This document shows, in pieces, positions 35,200 to 48,065 of a stretch of 64,000 nucleotides of DNA. The notes beneath the pieces were generated by a model. The model ran no database searches. It worked only from the letters and a program-made list of their open reading frames with translations, and was not told the DNA's origin. The stretch is from an uncultured Coriobacteriaceae bacterium. GTDB lineage: Bacteria; Actinomycetota; Coriobacteriia; Coriobacteriales; Atopobiaceae. A program made the position numbers and the translations under genes. Where the stretch lies: assembly GCA_902798915.1 (NCBI GenBank), contig CADBYM010000028.1, positions 1 through 64,000 of the forward strand, written 5' to 3'. Positions within the stretch are counted from its first letter, which is position 1. Every line of letters starts with the position of its first letter.

Positions 35200-38100
35200 T
35201 CACTGGGAGATGATCATCGACTCGCCCCAAGGCATACGCTCGACCACGCGTTCAACCACCTCTTCCACAAGGAAGACGGCCAGCTTTCGGTTGCCTGGCA
35301 GTGTGAAGGTCCACTGTTCTCCGCCGGGCCATTCCTCACGCTTATCTGGCTCTCCGAGCAGGGCGATGACCTCATCCGCAGACATTCCGCGTACGACTTG
35401 GCTCGCATCAGCCTCAGGTTTCTCCTCAGGCTCCTCTTCGCCATCCTGCTGTGCAGCAGCCCCATAAGCCGCCGTACCCACCGGTATCATTTGCTTCTGA
35501 TTGTCGAGACGCGTGGTGGTCACCTGCTGTGCCTGTGTCGGACGACCCCAATCGGTATAGACGGTGAGCGTACAGGTGGCCGGCCCAAAGATGGTTTGCT
35601 GGTGCGAGGCATAGTAGTGCGCCCGAATATCGTAGACACCGTCCTGCGCTTGGCGCGTCTCGTAGAGCTCGGGGCCGAAGCCATCGGTGATGTCCTCCGA
35701 CACCCGACCGCCCGAAGTGGTGTAGCGATGCCCGTAGTACGCCTCCTCGCCGGAAGGCTCTGTCACGTGGATGTCGACGTCAGTCTCATCGGCATCCCAA
35801 GCGAGTGTGATGCGTAGGTCGCAATCCAGCACACCCTCGAGGTCCTCACCCAGCGACGGCAGCTCCGGCACACGGCCCCAGTTCTGTGCATCCACCCAGG
35901 CACGCAGTACGTTGTACTCCTCCACAGCAAAGAGGCCGATGGCCATCGGGCGGCGTGACCAAGGCGTGAGCGCAATGTGACGGTAGAACTCGCCCGCTTC
36001 GGTGACGTACGCACGAGCTGCTTGTTCATCGCCCTCGGCAAACGCCGCACGCGCAAACTCGACGAGGACGAGCGCCACGTCACGATGACTCTGGGAGTCC
36101 TCCCGACGCATGTGTAGCACCCGACGCAGGGCTACCAGCGCTTGTCCGAGCCGGCCCGTCTCGCGCAGCCGCCAGCCCATCACCCGCAGGAGCGCCGGAT
36201 CATCCACACGAAGCTCCGCGAGATTCGTGAGCACCGTGATGCCAAAGTCCTCATCGTCATGAGCCAAGAACCAGCCCGCGCAGTCGAGGAAGAACGACGG
36301 GCTCGTGCGATACTGCGCACGCTGATTGAAATATGCCGACCGAACTGCATCGATGCCCTGCTCAAAAGCCTGGTCAAACTCCTTGAGGTAGGGGGCGTTG
36401 GGCATCCAAGGCATCACACGAACTGACGATGTCGGCGTAGCATTCTGCTCGCTCGAACCCTCGGCAAGCCCCTCTTCCTCGATGAAGTCAAAGCTTGCCT
36501 CGAAGGCCCCGGTATCCCCTGGGGAAGCGTCGGCCATCGCAGCAAGCGGGCGGCGCGCCTCACGTCGAGAGGCTCTGCGCGCATAGCTCACGTCACGATC
36601 GTCTTCGTCAAAGACGTCCGAGATGGCCAACCGCAACCTCGACCGATGGTTTTCCGGCAGGCCAGTAGGCCTCGGCGCGCTGTCGGGCATCGGTGCGCTG
36701 TCGGGCATCGGTGCGCTGTCGGGCAAGGCTTCAGCAAACAGGGGGGACGGGCCGCCCCCAAAGTCGCCCTCACTCATCCGGCGAGGCAAACGGAATCCGC
36801 AGATACGGCAGAAGCGTTCGCCACGCATCAACGGAGAGCTGCAGCGCGGACAGAAGCCCCCGTCGCGGATGCTGGTCGCAGCGCGAACGGCAGCCTCCTT
36901 GGAGTGCTCCCACCATGACAGCGTGTGTTCCCATTGTCTCGCCAGATTCCTGCGATGCATGTTTTGAGTTTCTTGTGGGCTGAAGAGGCTCATCCTTCCC
37001 GCACGAGCGCGAAGCCACGCATCATGCATGCGCTCCCACGACGCAGGTGGCTCGATGTCGTAGCGTAGCCATTGGTCGAGCTCCTCCAGCACCATAAGCG
37101 ACGTGGCGGGAGACACCACACCAAAGCGCCGGCCCAACGAGAGAAGCTCATCGGCGTTCTCGCTGGCACGCACCGAGAGCTGTGCAACCCTGCGTGCAGC
37201 CCACGCAGCGGCAAGGACATCGCCGGAACGCGCGGTGCATTGAGCCAGCGAGAATGCCGTGCCCTCGTCACCAAAGCTGAGACTCACCTCGTCATCGACC
37301 AGGCGACCGATAACGCAACGTCTTCCGCTGCCCATCAGTCCCGCGTCACAGACGTCAGCGATACCCGTACCCCGCACGTCAAGCAGCCTCTGCGGGTTTG
37401 CCGCATCGAAGGCCAGGGCAAACTCACGCACGTTGCGCGGCGCATGGTCAAGCCCAAACACCAGCCCACGACAGGCCTGGCGGAGTGCCTCCGCATCACG
37501 CTCGGCGCCCGTGACCACAGCCAAGGCATCGCAACCCTCCGGCAGCTCGAACGGCTTGTCGGAGAGTGTATCGAGACCGTCGGAGAAGATCAGACAGGCG
37601 CTACCGGCAGCGGCGCCAGCACACGCCTGCGGTAGGCCTTCGAGCGCACGTGCCAACTCCGCAAGATTGGTAGCGCCGTCGTACGCGAGACCTGCGATGT
37701 AGCGCGCCAGCTCGTCGACATCGGAGAACTCCCGCACCTCAAGCACACGGTCGGCAAAGACAACCAGGCGCAGAGTCTTGATGGACCCAGCCCCGCCGTA
37801 GCAGCGAACCAGCTCGATCTCCCGTCGATGGTCCATCTCGGCACGCGAGCCGGAGGCATCCCACAGCACCGTGAGGTCCGTGATGTCAGGAACGTCTTCC
37901 GTCGATGCCTCAACCGGCATCTTCTCAGACGCCACGAACCACACGTCGCCCGCTGCACTGCGTTCCGTCAGCACAAAGCGCGCCGGCAATGCGGGCAACG
38001 TAATGCGCAGCGGGCCATGTGCCGTCAGGTGCACCCCCTCGTGATGCAGTGACCAGCATCCCTGCTGCTCGCTCAACGACAACCCGTCGATGCCCGAGAC

Positions 38101-38703
38101 AATCGGGCGTGCGGCATCTTCTGCATGCTGCTCGATGTCGATGGCCAAGCTGCAAGTTTCGGGAGCCTCGGAAGGGAGCGGCAGATCGAGGTATGCCTCG
38201 CCTTCTCTTCCAAAGGAAAGCGGCGTCACATAGCGCAGGCGCAGCGACCTGCTTCCCCTCGCCGGCACGGGATACACCCGCGTACGATAGAGGTTGCCCC
38301 GCACTGCCTCCACAAGGCCGGGATCGGCACCGCGGCGCTGCTCCGTCTCGAACGCGACGCGTGCCTTCTCCTGCTCTACCACCACGCCATCAATCATCTG
38401 GCCATCGATCTCGAGAGCGTAACCACACACGATGGCGCCATCGGACATGGGAATAGAGACTGGCACGCTGATGGGACGACGGTTGGGGTTGCCGATCTCG
38501 AGCGTCTGGATGACTTCCGCATGCAGGCCTGTGACGCGCGCCTGCAAGTCAAGTCGCTTAATCGTGCACGGCTTGTCGTCCGACTCACGCGCTGTCACAT
38601 CGAGCCAGTGCACGGGCAGCCATCCCTCGCCCACATCCGACGACGGAACCGCTCCCACGCCGTGTTGCTGCCTGCCAAACAACCTACCCCACAGATTGCT
38701 CAT
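35200..38703 (-). CDS. VIT-VWA multidomain protein with zinc ribbon, DUF2135 and SmpA-like tail
   Basis: 1167 aa from the ATG at 38703 (GAGGAGGAG upstream). Domains by position: VIT about 30-165; von Willebrand A about 275-450 with a MIDAS-like DASGS and a later ATNL; a zinc ribbon near 617-637 (CPRC, CRIC); three tandem MPDSAP-type hexapeptides near 660-675; a helical, TPR-like stretch about 775-880; a DUF2135 (YfaP-like) beta domain about 962-1041 (TLAWDADETDVDIHV, YYGHRYTTSGG); and a C-terminal SmpA/OmlA-like motif (GMSADEVIALLGEPDKREEW). No signal peptide or membrane segment is seen, so it looks cytoplasmic despite VIT/VWA domains being common in secreted proteins. It seems to be a single gene, convergent with the LacI gene. 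The exact domain order is unfamiliar to me, and function is unknown; a metal-dependent scaffold is a guess. Confidence 0.85.
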   Translation of the reverse strand: MSNLWGRLFGRQQHGVGAVPSSDVGEGWLPVHWLDVTARESDDKPCTIKRLDLQARVTGLHAEVIQTLEIGNPNRRPISVPVSIPMSDGAIVCGYALEIDGQMIDGVVVEQEKARVAFETEQRRGADPGLVEAVRGNLYRTRVYPVPARGSRSLRLRYVTPLSFGREGEAYLDLPLPSEAPETCSLAIDIEQHAEDAARPIVSGIDGLSLSEQQGCWSLHHEGVHLTAHGPLRITLPALPARFVLTERSAAGDVWFVASEKMPVEASTEDVPDITDLTVLWDASGSRAEMDHRREIELVRCYGGAGSIKTLRLVVFADRVLEVREFSDVDELARYIAGLAYDGATNLAELARALEGLPQACAGAAAGSACLIFSDGLDTLSDKPFELPEGCDALAVVTGAERDAEALRQACRGLVFGLDHAPRNVREFALAFDAANPQRLLDVRGTGIADVCDAGLMGSGRRCVIGRLVDDEVSLSFGDEGTAFSLAQCTARSGDVLAAAWAARRVAQLSVRASENADELLSLGRRFGVVSPATSLMVLEELDQWLRYDIEPPASWERMHDAWLRARAGRMSLFSPQETQNMHRRNLARQWEHTLSWWEHSKEAAVRAATSIRDGGFCPRCSSPLMRGERFCRICGFRLPRRMSEGDFGGGPSPLFAEALPDSAPMPDSAPMPDSAPRPTGLPENHRSRLRLAISDVFDEDDRDVSYARRASRREARRPLAAMADASPGDTGAFEASFDFIEEEGLAEGSSEQNATPTSSVRVMPWMPNAPYLKEFDQAFEQGIDAVRSAYFNQRAQYRTSPSFFLDCAGWFLAHDDEDFGITVLTNLAELRVDDPALLRVMGWRLRETGRLGQALVALRRVLHMRREDSQSHRDVALVLVEFARAAFAEGDEQAARAYVTEAGEFYRHIALTPWSRRPMAIGLFAVEEYNVLRAWVDAQNWGRVPELPSLGEDLEGVLDCDLRITLAWDADETDVDIHVTEPSGEEAYYGHRYTTSGGRVSEDITDGFGPELYETRQAQDGVYDIRAHYYASHQQTIFGPATCTLTVYTDWGRPTQAQQVTTTRLDNQKQMIPVGTAAYGAAAQQDGEEEPEEKPEADASQVVRGMSADEVIALLGEPDKREEWPGGEQWTFTLPGNRKLAVFLVEEVVERVVERMPWGESMIISQ

Positions 38704-38823
38704 GTGCTCCTCCTCGCATGTACACAGACCCGTTGTGTACGGGTTTCTCTGTTGGCGCCCATTGCTGCCACAGTGCCATCAGTCGACCATCAACCATGAA
38801 TCATACCTAAGAGCATAGTAGAC

Positions 38824-38953
38824 GGAAACAGGGGACCGGGAACAGGGGACGGGTTTTTCGTTCCATGAACAGGGTGGAACGAAAAACACGTCCCCCGTTC
38901 CAAACAGGGTGGAACGAAAAACACGTCCCCCGTTCCATGCGTCCCCCGTTCCA
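38824..38953. repeat. Palindromic element copy 2 (compound)
   Basis: A composite of one left arm (AACAGGGGACGGGTTTTTCG) and repeated right arms (GGAACGAAAAACACGTCCCC, twice), plus extra half-arms. It ends exactly at the point where the GH1 fragment begins. Confidence 0.9.
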
Positions 38954-39941
38954 TGGAGATGGGCTTCCAGACCTACCGTTTCTCAATGGCCTGGACGCGT
39001 ATCTTCCCGAAAGGTGACGAGCTCACCCCCAACGCCGAGGGCCTCGCCTTCTACGACCGCATGGTCGACGGCCTGATCGCCCGCAACATCGTGCCGATCT
39101 GCACGCTCTATGCCTACGACCTCCCGCGGCACCTGGTGGAGAAGTACGGAGGCTGGGCCAACCGCGCCTCCATCGAGGACTACACCCGCTACGTGGCTAC
39201 CGTCGTCGAGCACTTCAAGGGCCGCATCAAGTACTACGTGCCCTTCAACGAATACAACTGCATATGGATCGACCGTGCCTACATGACGGGCACCCCGGTC
39301 GAGACCGACACCGACATGTTCCGCGTCATCCACCACATGGACATGTGCTATGCGCACGCCTGCGAGATCGTCCACCGCGTGGACCCCGAGGCCAAGGTCG
39401 GCACCAACATCGCCAACAACATCGCCTACCCTGCGAGCCCGCGCCCCGAGGACGTGGAAGAGACCGAGAAGCACAAGTACTTCATGGGCTGGGGCTTCAC
39501 CGACATCCAGACACGCGGGTATTACCCCAAGTACTTCCTCAACCGCTTTGAGGACGTGGACTTTGATACCATCATCGCCGATGGCGACCTCGCCTACATG
39601 AAGGAGCACATCAAGCCCGATTTCATCAGCCTTACCTACTATTTCACCACGGTGATTGCCGAAGGCGAGAAGTCCGGCAACGCCATGAGCACCGGCCACG
39701 TGAACCCCTATTGCGACCACACCGAGTGGGGCTGGTCCATCGAGCCTTACGGCTTCTATCTCATGCTCATGGAGTACTGGCACCGCTACCAGCTGCCCAT
39801 CCTCGTTCTGGAGAATGGCCTCGGGCATCGCGACGCGCTCGTAGAGGAAGACGGCGTGCAGCGCGTGCACGACCAGAATCGCATCAAGTTCTTGCGCGAC
39901 CACATCCAGTGGATGGCCAAGGCCGTCGACGATGGCGTACA
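38953..39941 (+). pseudogene. GH1 beta-glucosidase fragment lacking both ends
   Basis: About 330 residues of a glycoside hydrolase family 1 enzyme, starting at the internal motif YRFSMAWTRIFP and ending shortly after the region that follows the nucleophile. The acid/base Glu (PFNEYN) and nucleophile Glu (LVLENGLG) are both kept, but about 70 residues of the N-terminal barrel and about 70 of the C-terminal barrel (normally with a WGPIDL-type motif) are missing. Palindromic elements abut both edges: copy 2 before the first codon and copy 3 after the last GH1 residue (VDDGV). The frame reads into copy 3 and on across the opposite-strand LysR gene to a stop at 40158. GH1 members with PTS neighbours are usually 6-phospho-beta-glucosidases. 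Almost certainly inactive. Confidence 0.85.
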
Positions 39942-40016
39942 TGAACAGGGGACGGGTTTTTCGTTCCACGCCCCTGTTTGGAACCAAAAACCCGTCCCCT
40001 GTTCCACCCTGTTCCA
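39942..40016. repeat. Palindromic element copy 3
   Basis: Full palindrome with one arm altered to GGAACCAAAAACCCGTCCCC. It sits between the broken GH1 C-terminus and the LysR stop codon (40017), which lies directly against the element. It may serve as terminator for LysR. Confidence 0.9.
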
Positions 40017-40910
40017 CTATCCCTCCAGCCGTTCCTTGATGGCATCAAGGAACACGCGACTGGCCTCGTTAAACGTACGGTGCCGCTTCCACGCAAATAC
40101 CGAGCCAGTCTCTAGACGCGGCTCGAAGGGACGGAATGTCAGCTTGTCGGTGTCATAGCCCCCAATACCTTGAAACGTAACCGCCAGCGCATCACCTGCC
40201 GCCACCATGGCACCAGCGTTGCGCACCAGATCGAGCGTACCTATCTGCTTGACGCGTCCACGGTAGTGGCCCAACCAGTTACGAAGAGGATTGGTCTCGT
40301 GAGAGAGGTTCACCTGCTGACGGCTGAGATAGCACGGGCGTTTGGCCAGTTGCGCAGCGGTCACGCCCTCCCCCACAGCCAGCGGATCGTCTACACGCAT
40401 GAGCACGCCCCACACATCCTTGTCCGGAAGTTTGCGAGTGTGATAGTTGACCACATATGCGGGTTGACAAATGACTGCGAAATCCGCTAGCCCCTTATCG
40501 AGCATGTCCGACGCTTGGGTGTCATCTCCGGTATGGAGATGCAGGCTAATACCCGGATACTGCTCATGCAGCTCTGTTATAACCCGAGCGACACAGTGCA
40601 TACCTGCCGTCTCTGCCGCCACAAGATGCACGTCACCCACAATGGAGTGCTCGTCGCGCTGGGCGAACTCATCCTCTATGCGGCCAACCATCTCGAGTAC
40701 TTCGGTAGCGCGACTCCGCAGCTCCAGACCCTCGGGAGTCAGCTCCACCCGATGACTCTTACGGATGAACAGTTGACAGCCAAGCTCCTTTTCCAACGAT
40801 TGAATCTGACGCGAGAGCGAAGGCTGGGCGATGTAGAGCGACTCAGCCGCACGCGAAATATTTCCCTCGTGGGCGACGGCCAAAAAGTAGCGAAGCGTGC
40901 GAAGTTCCAT
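40017..40910 (-). CDS. LysR family transcriptional regulator
   Basis: 297 aa from the ATG at 40910 (GGGGAT upstream; a start nine codons earlier is possible). The N-terminal winged helix is typical: MELRTLRYFLAVAHEGNISR, AAESLYIAQPSLSRQIQ, LEKELGCQLFIR. The effector domain follows (ISLHLHTGDDTQASDMLDKG, LADFAVI). It is downstream of and co-oriented with the aldo/keto reductase gene, separated by palindromic element copy 4. The target and inducer are unknown; regulation of the nearby reductase or glycosidase genes is plausible but not shown. Confidence 0.9.
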   Translation of the reverse strand: MELRTLRYFLAVAHEGNISRAAESLYIAQPSLSRQIQSLEKELGCQLFIRKSHRVELTPEGLELRSRATEVLEMVGRIEDEFAQRDEHSIVGDVHLVAAETAGMHCVARVITELHEQYPGISLHLHTGDDTQASDMLDKGLADFAVICQPAYVVNYHTRKLPDKDVWGVLMRVDDPLAVGEGVTAAQLAKRPCYLSRQQVNLSHETNPLRNWLGHYRGRVKQIGTLDLVRNAGAMVAAGDALAVTFQGIGGYDTDKLTFRPFEPRLETGSVFAWKRHRTFNEASRVFLDAIKERLEG

Positions 40911-41014
40911 TTGATCCCCAATTCTGACCCGATTCACAAGCCTCTAGTTATGCATCCAGAGTATATTACGATGTTAGTCATAGGTAGCAGCTCTTTTGCT
41001 AGAAGAGCGTCATG

Positions 41015-41055
41015 TGAACAGGGGACGGGTTTTTCGTTCCACGTCCCCTGTTCCA
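41015..41055. repeat. Palindromic element copy 4 (short form)
   Basis: Only 41 bp: TGAACAGGGGACGGGTTTTT, then CGTTCCACGTCCCCTGTTCCA, as if the central part of the long form were deleted. It lies between the aldo/keto reductase stop and the LysR start. Confidence 0.85.
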
Positions 41056-41077
41056 CAGGCGGGCTAGGTCTCTCGTT

Positions 41078-42205
41078 CTACGCCATCATCTCGGCGAAGT
41101 CGGCCAGCACGCCGGGGATGTCAATCTGCTGCGGGCACACCGCCGCGCAGCTGCCGCAACCGATACAGGCGCTGGGCTGCTTGTCGTCGGGGAGCGCGCC
41201 CAAGGCCATCGGCGCGATGAAGCCGCCGCCTGTAAACTTGTGCTCGTTGTACAGGGCGATAAGGTGCGGAATGTCGAGCTCCATGGGGCAGTGGCTCGTG
41301 CAGTAGTGGCAGGCGGTGCAGGGCACGCCAGTGGCCATGGCGTCACCGATTCCCAGCACGGCGTCCCACTCCTCCTGCGAGAGGGGCTTGTCCTCGGCCC
41401 AAGTAGCTATGTTCTGCTGCAGCTGCTCCATGTTGGACATGCCAGAGAGCACCATGGTTATCTCGGGCACCGTCTGCAGGAAGCGGAATGCCCAAGCGGG
41501 GACAGTTTCCTCTGGACGCAGGGCATTGAGCGTGGCCGCATGCCCCTCGGGCAGCGTGGCCAGCTTGCCGCCACGCAGCGGCTCCATCACCCACACGGGG
41601 ATGCCGTACTCGGCGAGCAGCGCCACCTTGTCCGCATCCTTTTGGAAGTGCCAGTCGATGTAGTTGAGCTGCAGCTGACAAAACTCCATGTGCTCGCCGT
41701 ACTTCTCGAGGAAGGCCTTAAGCACGGGCAGTGCGCCATGGCACGAGAAGCCCAAGTGACGAATGCGGCCCACCCTCCTCTGCTCGAGCAGGTACGTCAG
41801 GGTGCCGAATCGATCGTCGGCGAGGTAGTCGTCGATGTTGGACTCGGTCACGTTGTGGCAGAGATAGAAGTCGAAGTGGTCGACGCCGCACTTCTCGAGC
41901 TGGCGCTCGAAGATCTGCTCGACCTTGCCAAAGTTGCTGTTGTCGTAACCCGGGAACTTGGTGGCCAGGTAGAAGCTCTCACGCGGATACTTGGCAAGCA
42001 CGCGTCCAAGCACCTCCTCGGAATGGCCGCCGTGATAGCCCCATGCGGTGTCGTAGTAGTTGATGCCCTGCTCCATGGCGTAGTCAACCATGGCCGCTGC
42101 GGCGGCCTCATCAATCACATGGTCATCTCCGTCAATGACGGGCAGGCGCATGGCACCGAGACCAAGGCCAGACAGCTTGAGGTCCTGGAAGTCGCGATAA
42201 ATCAT
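41078..42205 (-). CDS. Aldo/keto reductase with C-terminal 4Fe-4S ferredoxin domain
   Basis: 375 aa from the ATG at 42205, chosen because GAGGAG is 7 bases upstream, while an ATG two codons earlier abuts it. The N-terminal TIM barrel has the AKR signatures GLGLGAMRLP, INYYDTAWGYHGGHSEEVLG (catalytic Asp and Tyr), LATKFPGYD (Lys) and YLCHNV (His). The C-terminus has two cysteine clusters, CTACHYCTSHCP and CIGCGSCAAVCP, typical of two 4Fe-4S centres. This group of reductases is common in anaerobes and probably couples ferredoxin-like electron transfer to carbonyl reduction; the substrate is unknown. It is downstream of the GH1 gene in the same direction, so it may belong to the PTS-GH1 operon. 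Confidence 0.92.
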   Translation of the reverse strand: MIYRDFQDLKLSGLGLGAMRLPVIDGDDHVIDEAAAAAMVDYAMEQGINYYDTAWGYHGGHSEEVLGRVLAKYPRESFYLATKFPGYDNSNFGKVEQIFERQLEKCGVDHFDFYLCHNVTESNIDDYLADDRFGTLTYLLEQRRVGRIRHLGFSCHGALPVLKAFLEKYGEHMEFCQLQLNYIDWHFQKDADKVALLAEYGIPVWVMEPLRGGKLATLPEGHAATLNALRPEETVPAWAFRFLQTVPEITMVLSGMSNMEQLQQNIATWAEDKPLSQEEWDAVLGIGDAMATGVPCTACHYCTSHCPMELDIPHLIALYNEHKFTGGGFIAPMALGALPDDKQPSACIGCGSCAAVCPQQIDIPGVLADFAEMMA

Positions 42206-42223
42206 GAGCATCTCCTCTTCTGG

Positions 42224-45249
<3,026 letters not shown>

Positions 45250-45362
45250 GTCTTCCTTCCCTTTCTCTCGTCCGGCTTCTCGCCGGGTGAACAGTAGCGC
45301 GCGCTTGTTGATTTGGACTTTATCGAGGTCAAAGGCGGGGTACAATGGATTCTGGCGAGTTG

Positions 45363-45375
45363 GTTAACCGTTTAC
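45363..45375. promoter_or_regulatory. Operator-like site upstream of the PTS gene
   Basis: GTTAACCGTTTAC matches the sites at 33661-33750; it shares the 12-base core GTTAACCGTTTA exactly with the reverse complement of the 33739-33750 site. It lies in the divergent region between the PTS gene and the RpiR remnant, downstream of a possible -10 (TACAAT at 45341). This suggests shared control by the LacI protein encoded at 33992. Confidence 0.6.
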
Positions 45376-45443
45376 GCGATTCGTTGCGAACCGACGCGGA
45401 GAGCGGCCAAACCATGAGAACGAAGTACAAGGGAGGGCAGAAC

Positions 45444-45757
45444 GTGGCAGTTATCGATGCACTCAAGCGCATGCAGGGGTTCACCAATGCGGAACAAGAG
45501 CTCGCACGTTACATCCTGGATCACGTGGATGACGTGGCGCAGATGAACATCGGCGACTTGTCTGGCGCCACGTACACCTCTACGGCAACGATCGTGCGCT
45601 TGTGCCGCAAGATGGGCGTGAATGGCTACCGGGACTTTCGCATTGCGTTGGCCCGAGAGGTTGAGGCAGCACATGCAAGCGCGCTCAACGTGAATCCGGA
45701 CTTTCCCTTCATCGAGGGGAGCGACACGCAACAGATCATCCGCTCGATTGCCAACCT
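45444..45757 (+). pseudogene. RpiR/MurR family regulator, truncated after the DNA-binding domain
   Basis: The GTG at 45444 (GGGAGGG upstream) opens AVIDALKRMQGFTNAEQELA and continues with the RpiR helix-turn-helix (MNIGDLSGATYTSTATIVRL CRKMG, then GYRDFRIALARE). After about 105 residues the sequence runs into palindromic element copy 6, and the sugar-isomerase (SIS) effector domain, normally about 150 residues, is absent. The frame continues open through the element into the peptidase gene, so an artificial RpiR-peptidase fusion appears if one reads on. Divergent from the PTS gene, it was probably its regulator. A DNA-binding-only product could still be made. Confidence 0.8.
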
Positions 45758-45842
45758 TGAACAGGGGACGGGTTTTTCGTTCCACGCCCCGCGTGCGTGG
45801 AACGAAAAACCCGTCCCCTATTCCACGTCCCCCGTTCCACGC
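45758..45842. repeat. Palindromic element copy 6
   Basis: Full-length palindrome plus an extra half-arm (CGTCCCCCGTTCCACG). It replaces the 3' half of the RpiR gene. The second arm is read as WNEKPVPYS in the open frame. Confidence 0.9.
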
Positions 45843-45932
45843 AACCGACTCTGTTACAGTCTTTTATACGACCAAGACAAACGCTCGCGGATGCAAGCAA
45901 GCGAATCGCCCGCCCACGCAAGAGGAGGATGC

Positions 45933-48065
45933 ATGAAACCCAAGAGAACGTTGCCGGCTCTCGTGCTGGCCTTATTCCTATCACTCATACTCACTGCTTG
46001 CAGCGCCGCGCCGGACTCGGAACTCATGCCAGCCGTCTCGGACAGCGCTACGACCAGCGCAGACACCGATGCTTCTTCCGAGGATTCGCAGTCCGATGAA
46101 CTCGAGGGCAAGCCCTGGGTTACGTCCGTCATCCAGAACAACCTGCCTCCTGAACGGCCTGACCTCAAGGACGACATGTATACCTCCTACGACTACGACT
46201 ATCTCTCCACCCACCAAGAGGGAGGAGGCGACCCCGGCACCGAGCACTCCGACGACCTCAGGAATGCAGTCACCGCCGTAATCAAGGACGACTCAAAGAC
46301 GAATCACGACCTCGAGCAGCTTCGCATCTTCTACAACCAGGCGGCTGACGGGCAAGCGATCAAAGAGGCGGGACTCTCGGAGATTCAGCCCTACCTCGAT
46401 CGTATCGACGCCGTAAAGTCGATTGAGCAGATGAACGAGTTGCTCGTCTCTGACGACTTCCCATTCTGTCCGTTCATCGCCACAGACATCATGACCTACG
46501 ACACACGCAAGACGAACATCGCAGGGGTAGCCTCCAACCTCCTTTTCTGCGACGTGTACCTCGACGGAGGGACCTTCTACCAGGAAACCGACGACGAGAT
46601 CGAGCAAGAGGCAGCTCAAACCCAGTTGTCATATGCCTCGTCCTACGTTATCGGCGACCTCATGGCAGTAGGCATGGATGAAGACGCCGCGAAGGAAGCC
46701 GCTGCGAACCTCGTAGAGTTTGAGCGTCAGTATGGCAAGCAACTCGCTGGAACAAAGACCTACCTGCAGCAGGACTTTGGCAAGATGGCAGAGGACGAAC
46801 GCAACAGCATATTTGAACCTGACGAGTTCTTTGGCTTCTTCTCCAACTATCCCATGAGGGAGACGCTCGCGAAGCTCGGAATAGACCACTCCGAGAAGTA
46901 CGGCACGAATGCCGAATGGGCAAAGGCGTTCGATGGCGTGTGGGTCGCAGAGAACTTGGACATGATCAAGCTCATGGCCAAGGCTCGCACACTTAAGGAG
47001 ACGCGCCCATATCGCGACAAGTCAATTCTTATAGAACGTTGCCTTTATACCGGCGATGCCGACCAGAGCGCATGGTCGGCATGCGACAACCGCGACTCCT
47101 TTACACAGGTTGTCTCCCAGGCGTACGTAGAAGACTGCCTTGGCACAGAAGCGAAGGAGCGTTTGACTGAGCTCTCAAAGCGCATCATCAACACGTACAA
47201 GAGCCTCGTCGACGACACCGCCTGGCTCGGCGAGGAGTCGCAGCACCGCGTCATCGAAAAGCTCGATCACATGACGCTCAACGTATTGGAACCCGCTGAC
47301 GGCTACATTGACTACAGCGACTTGGAGCTCACGCCCACCGACAAAGGCGGCACGTTGCTCTCCAACTACCTCAAGCTCAAGAAATACAAAGATGACTACA
47401 AGGCAGAGATGGTGGGCCAGCCGGCAATCACCTCAGGTCTTTGGTTCAGCACCGAGCCCACCATCAACAATGCGTACTACGAGCCATCGAGCAATTCGAT
47501 AAACATCTTGCCCGGCTACGTCACGAGTGGCTCATACACAGACGATATGAGCGACGAGGCATTGCTCGCTGACATTGGCTACACCATAGGCCACGAGATC
47601 AGCCACGGCTTTGACTACACGGGCGCCCAGTTCGACGCCTACGGACTTCCAAGCCCCGTCTTTGCGAATGAGGATGTGGACAAGTTCACAGACAAGACCT
47701 CGGCGCTCGCCGCGTACTACAGCAATATCGAGCTTAAGCCCGGCGTGAAGGTCGACGGACAAAACATCGTGGGCGAGGCCAATGCCGATCTTGCGGGCAT
47801 GCAGGTCATCCTCCAGATTGCCGCCGAGGACGAAGATTTCGACTATAGCGAGTTCTTTAGCTCTGTGGCTAAAGAGTACGCTCAGGTAATAACCGAAGAT
47901 GATTTTGCCTACTACGCTGCAGACATCCACCCGATGAACAACCTTCGCACGAACGTGAACGCGCAAATGTTTGACACAATCTACGACGAGTTTGGCATCA
48001 CCGAGGGCGACGGGATGTACCTCGCGCCCGAGAAGCGCATCGTGATGTGGGGACCGGACGCATAG
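45933..48065 (+). CDS. M13 family (neprilysin-like) zinc metallopeptidase lipoprotein
   Basis: 710 aa from the ATG at 45933, directly after AGAGGAGG. The first 23 residues are a lipoprotein signal (hydrophobic LVLALFLSLI, lipobox LTAC with Cys23), so the protein is probably tethered to the outer face of the membrane. The M13 hallmarks are present: HEISH at residues 554-558 with FDYTGAQFDAYG after it, the third zinc ligand Glu615 in GEANADLAG, an NAYYEPSSNSI segment (the NAYY substrate-binding motif) and a C-terminal HPMNNLRTNVN. Members cleave peptides outside the cell. The residues after the lipid anchor (about 25-60) are a Ser/Asp-rich linker. Nothing links it functionally to the upstream regulator; the two were joined by the palindromic element. 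Confidence 0.93.
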   Translation: MKPKRTLPALVLALFLSLILTACSAAPDSELMPAVSDSATTSADTDASSEDSQSDELEGKPWVTSVIQNNLPPERPDLKDDMYTSYDYDYLSTHQEGGGDPGTEHSDDLRNAVTAVIKDDSKTNHDLEQLRIFYNQAADGQAIKEAGLSEIQPYLDRIDAVKSIEQMNELLVSDDFPFCPFIATDIMTYDTRKTNIAGVASNLLFCDVYLDGGTFYQETDDEIEQEAAQTQLSYASSYVIGDLMAVGMDEDAAKEAAANLVEFERQYGKQLAGTKTYLQQDFGKMAEDERNSIFEPDEFFGFFSNYPMRETLAKLGIDHSEKYGTNAEWAKAFDGVWVAENLDMIKLMAKARTLKETRPYRDKSILIERCLYTGDADQSAWSACDNRDSFTQVVSQAYVEDCLGTEAKERLTELSKRIINTYKSLVDDTAWLGEESQHRVIEKLDHMTLNVLEPADGYIDYSDLELTPTDKGGTLLSNYLKLKKYKDDYKAEMVGQPAITSGLWFSTEPTINNAYYEPSSNSINILPGYVTSGSYTDDMSDEALLADIGYTIGHEISHGFDYTGAQFDAYGLPSPVFANEDVDKFTDKTSALAAYYSNIELKPGVKVDGQNIVGEANADLAGMQVILQIAAEDEDFDYSEFFSSVAKEYAQVITEDDFAYYAADIHPMNNLRTNVNAQMFDTIYDEFGITEGDGMYLAPEKRIVMWGPDA

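Noticed and set aside
45345..48065. A single 906-codon RpiR-peptidase fusion gene
   Set aside because: The frame is open by chance through the palindromic element; the peptidase has its own strong ribosome site and lipoprotein signal at 45933.
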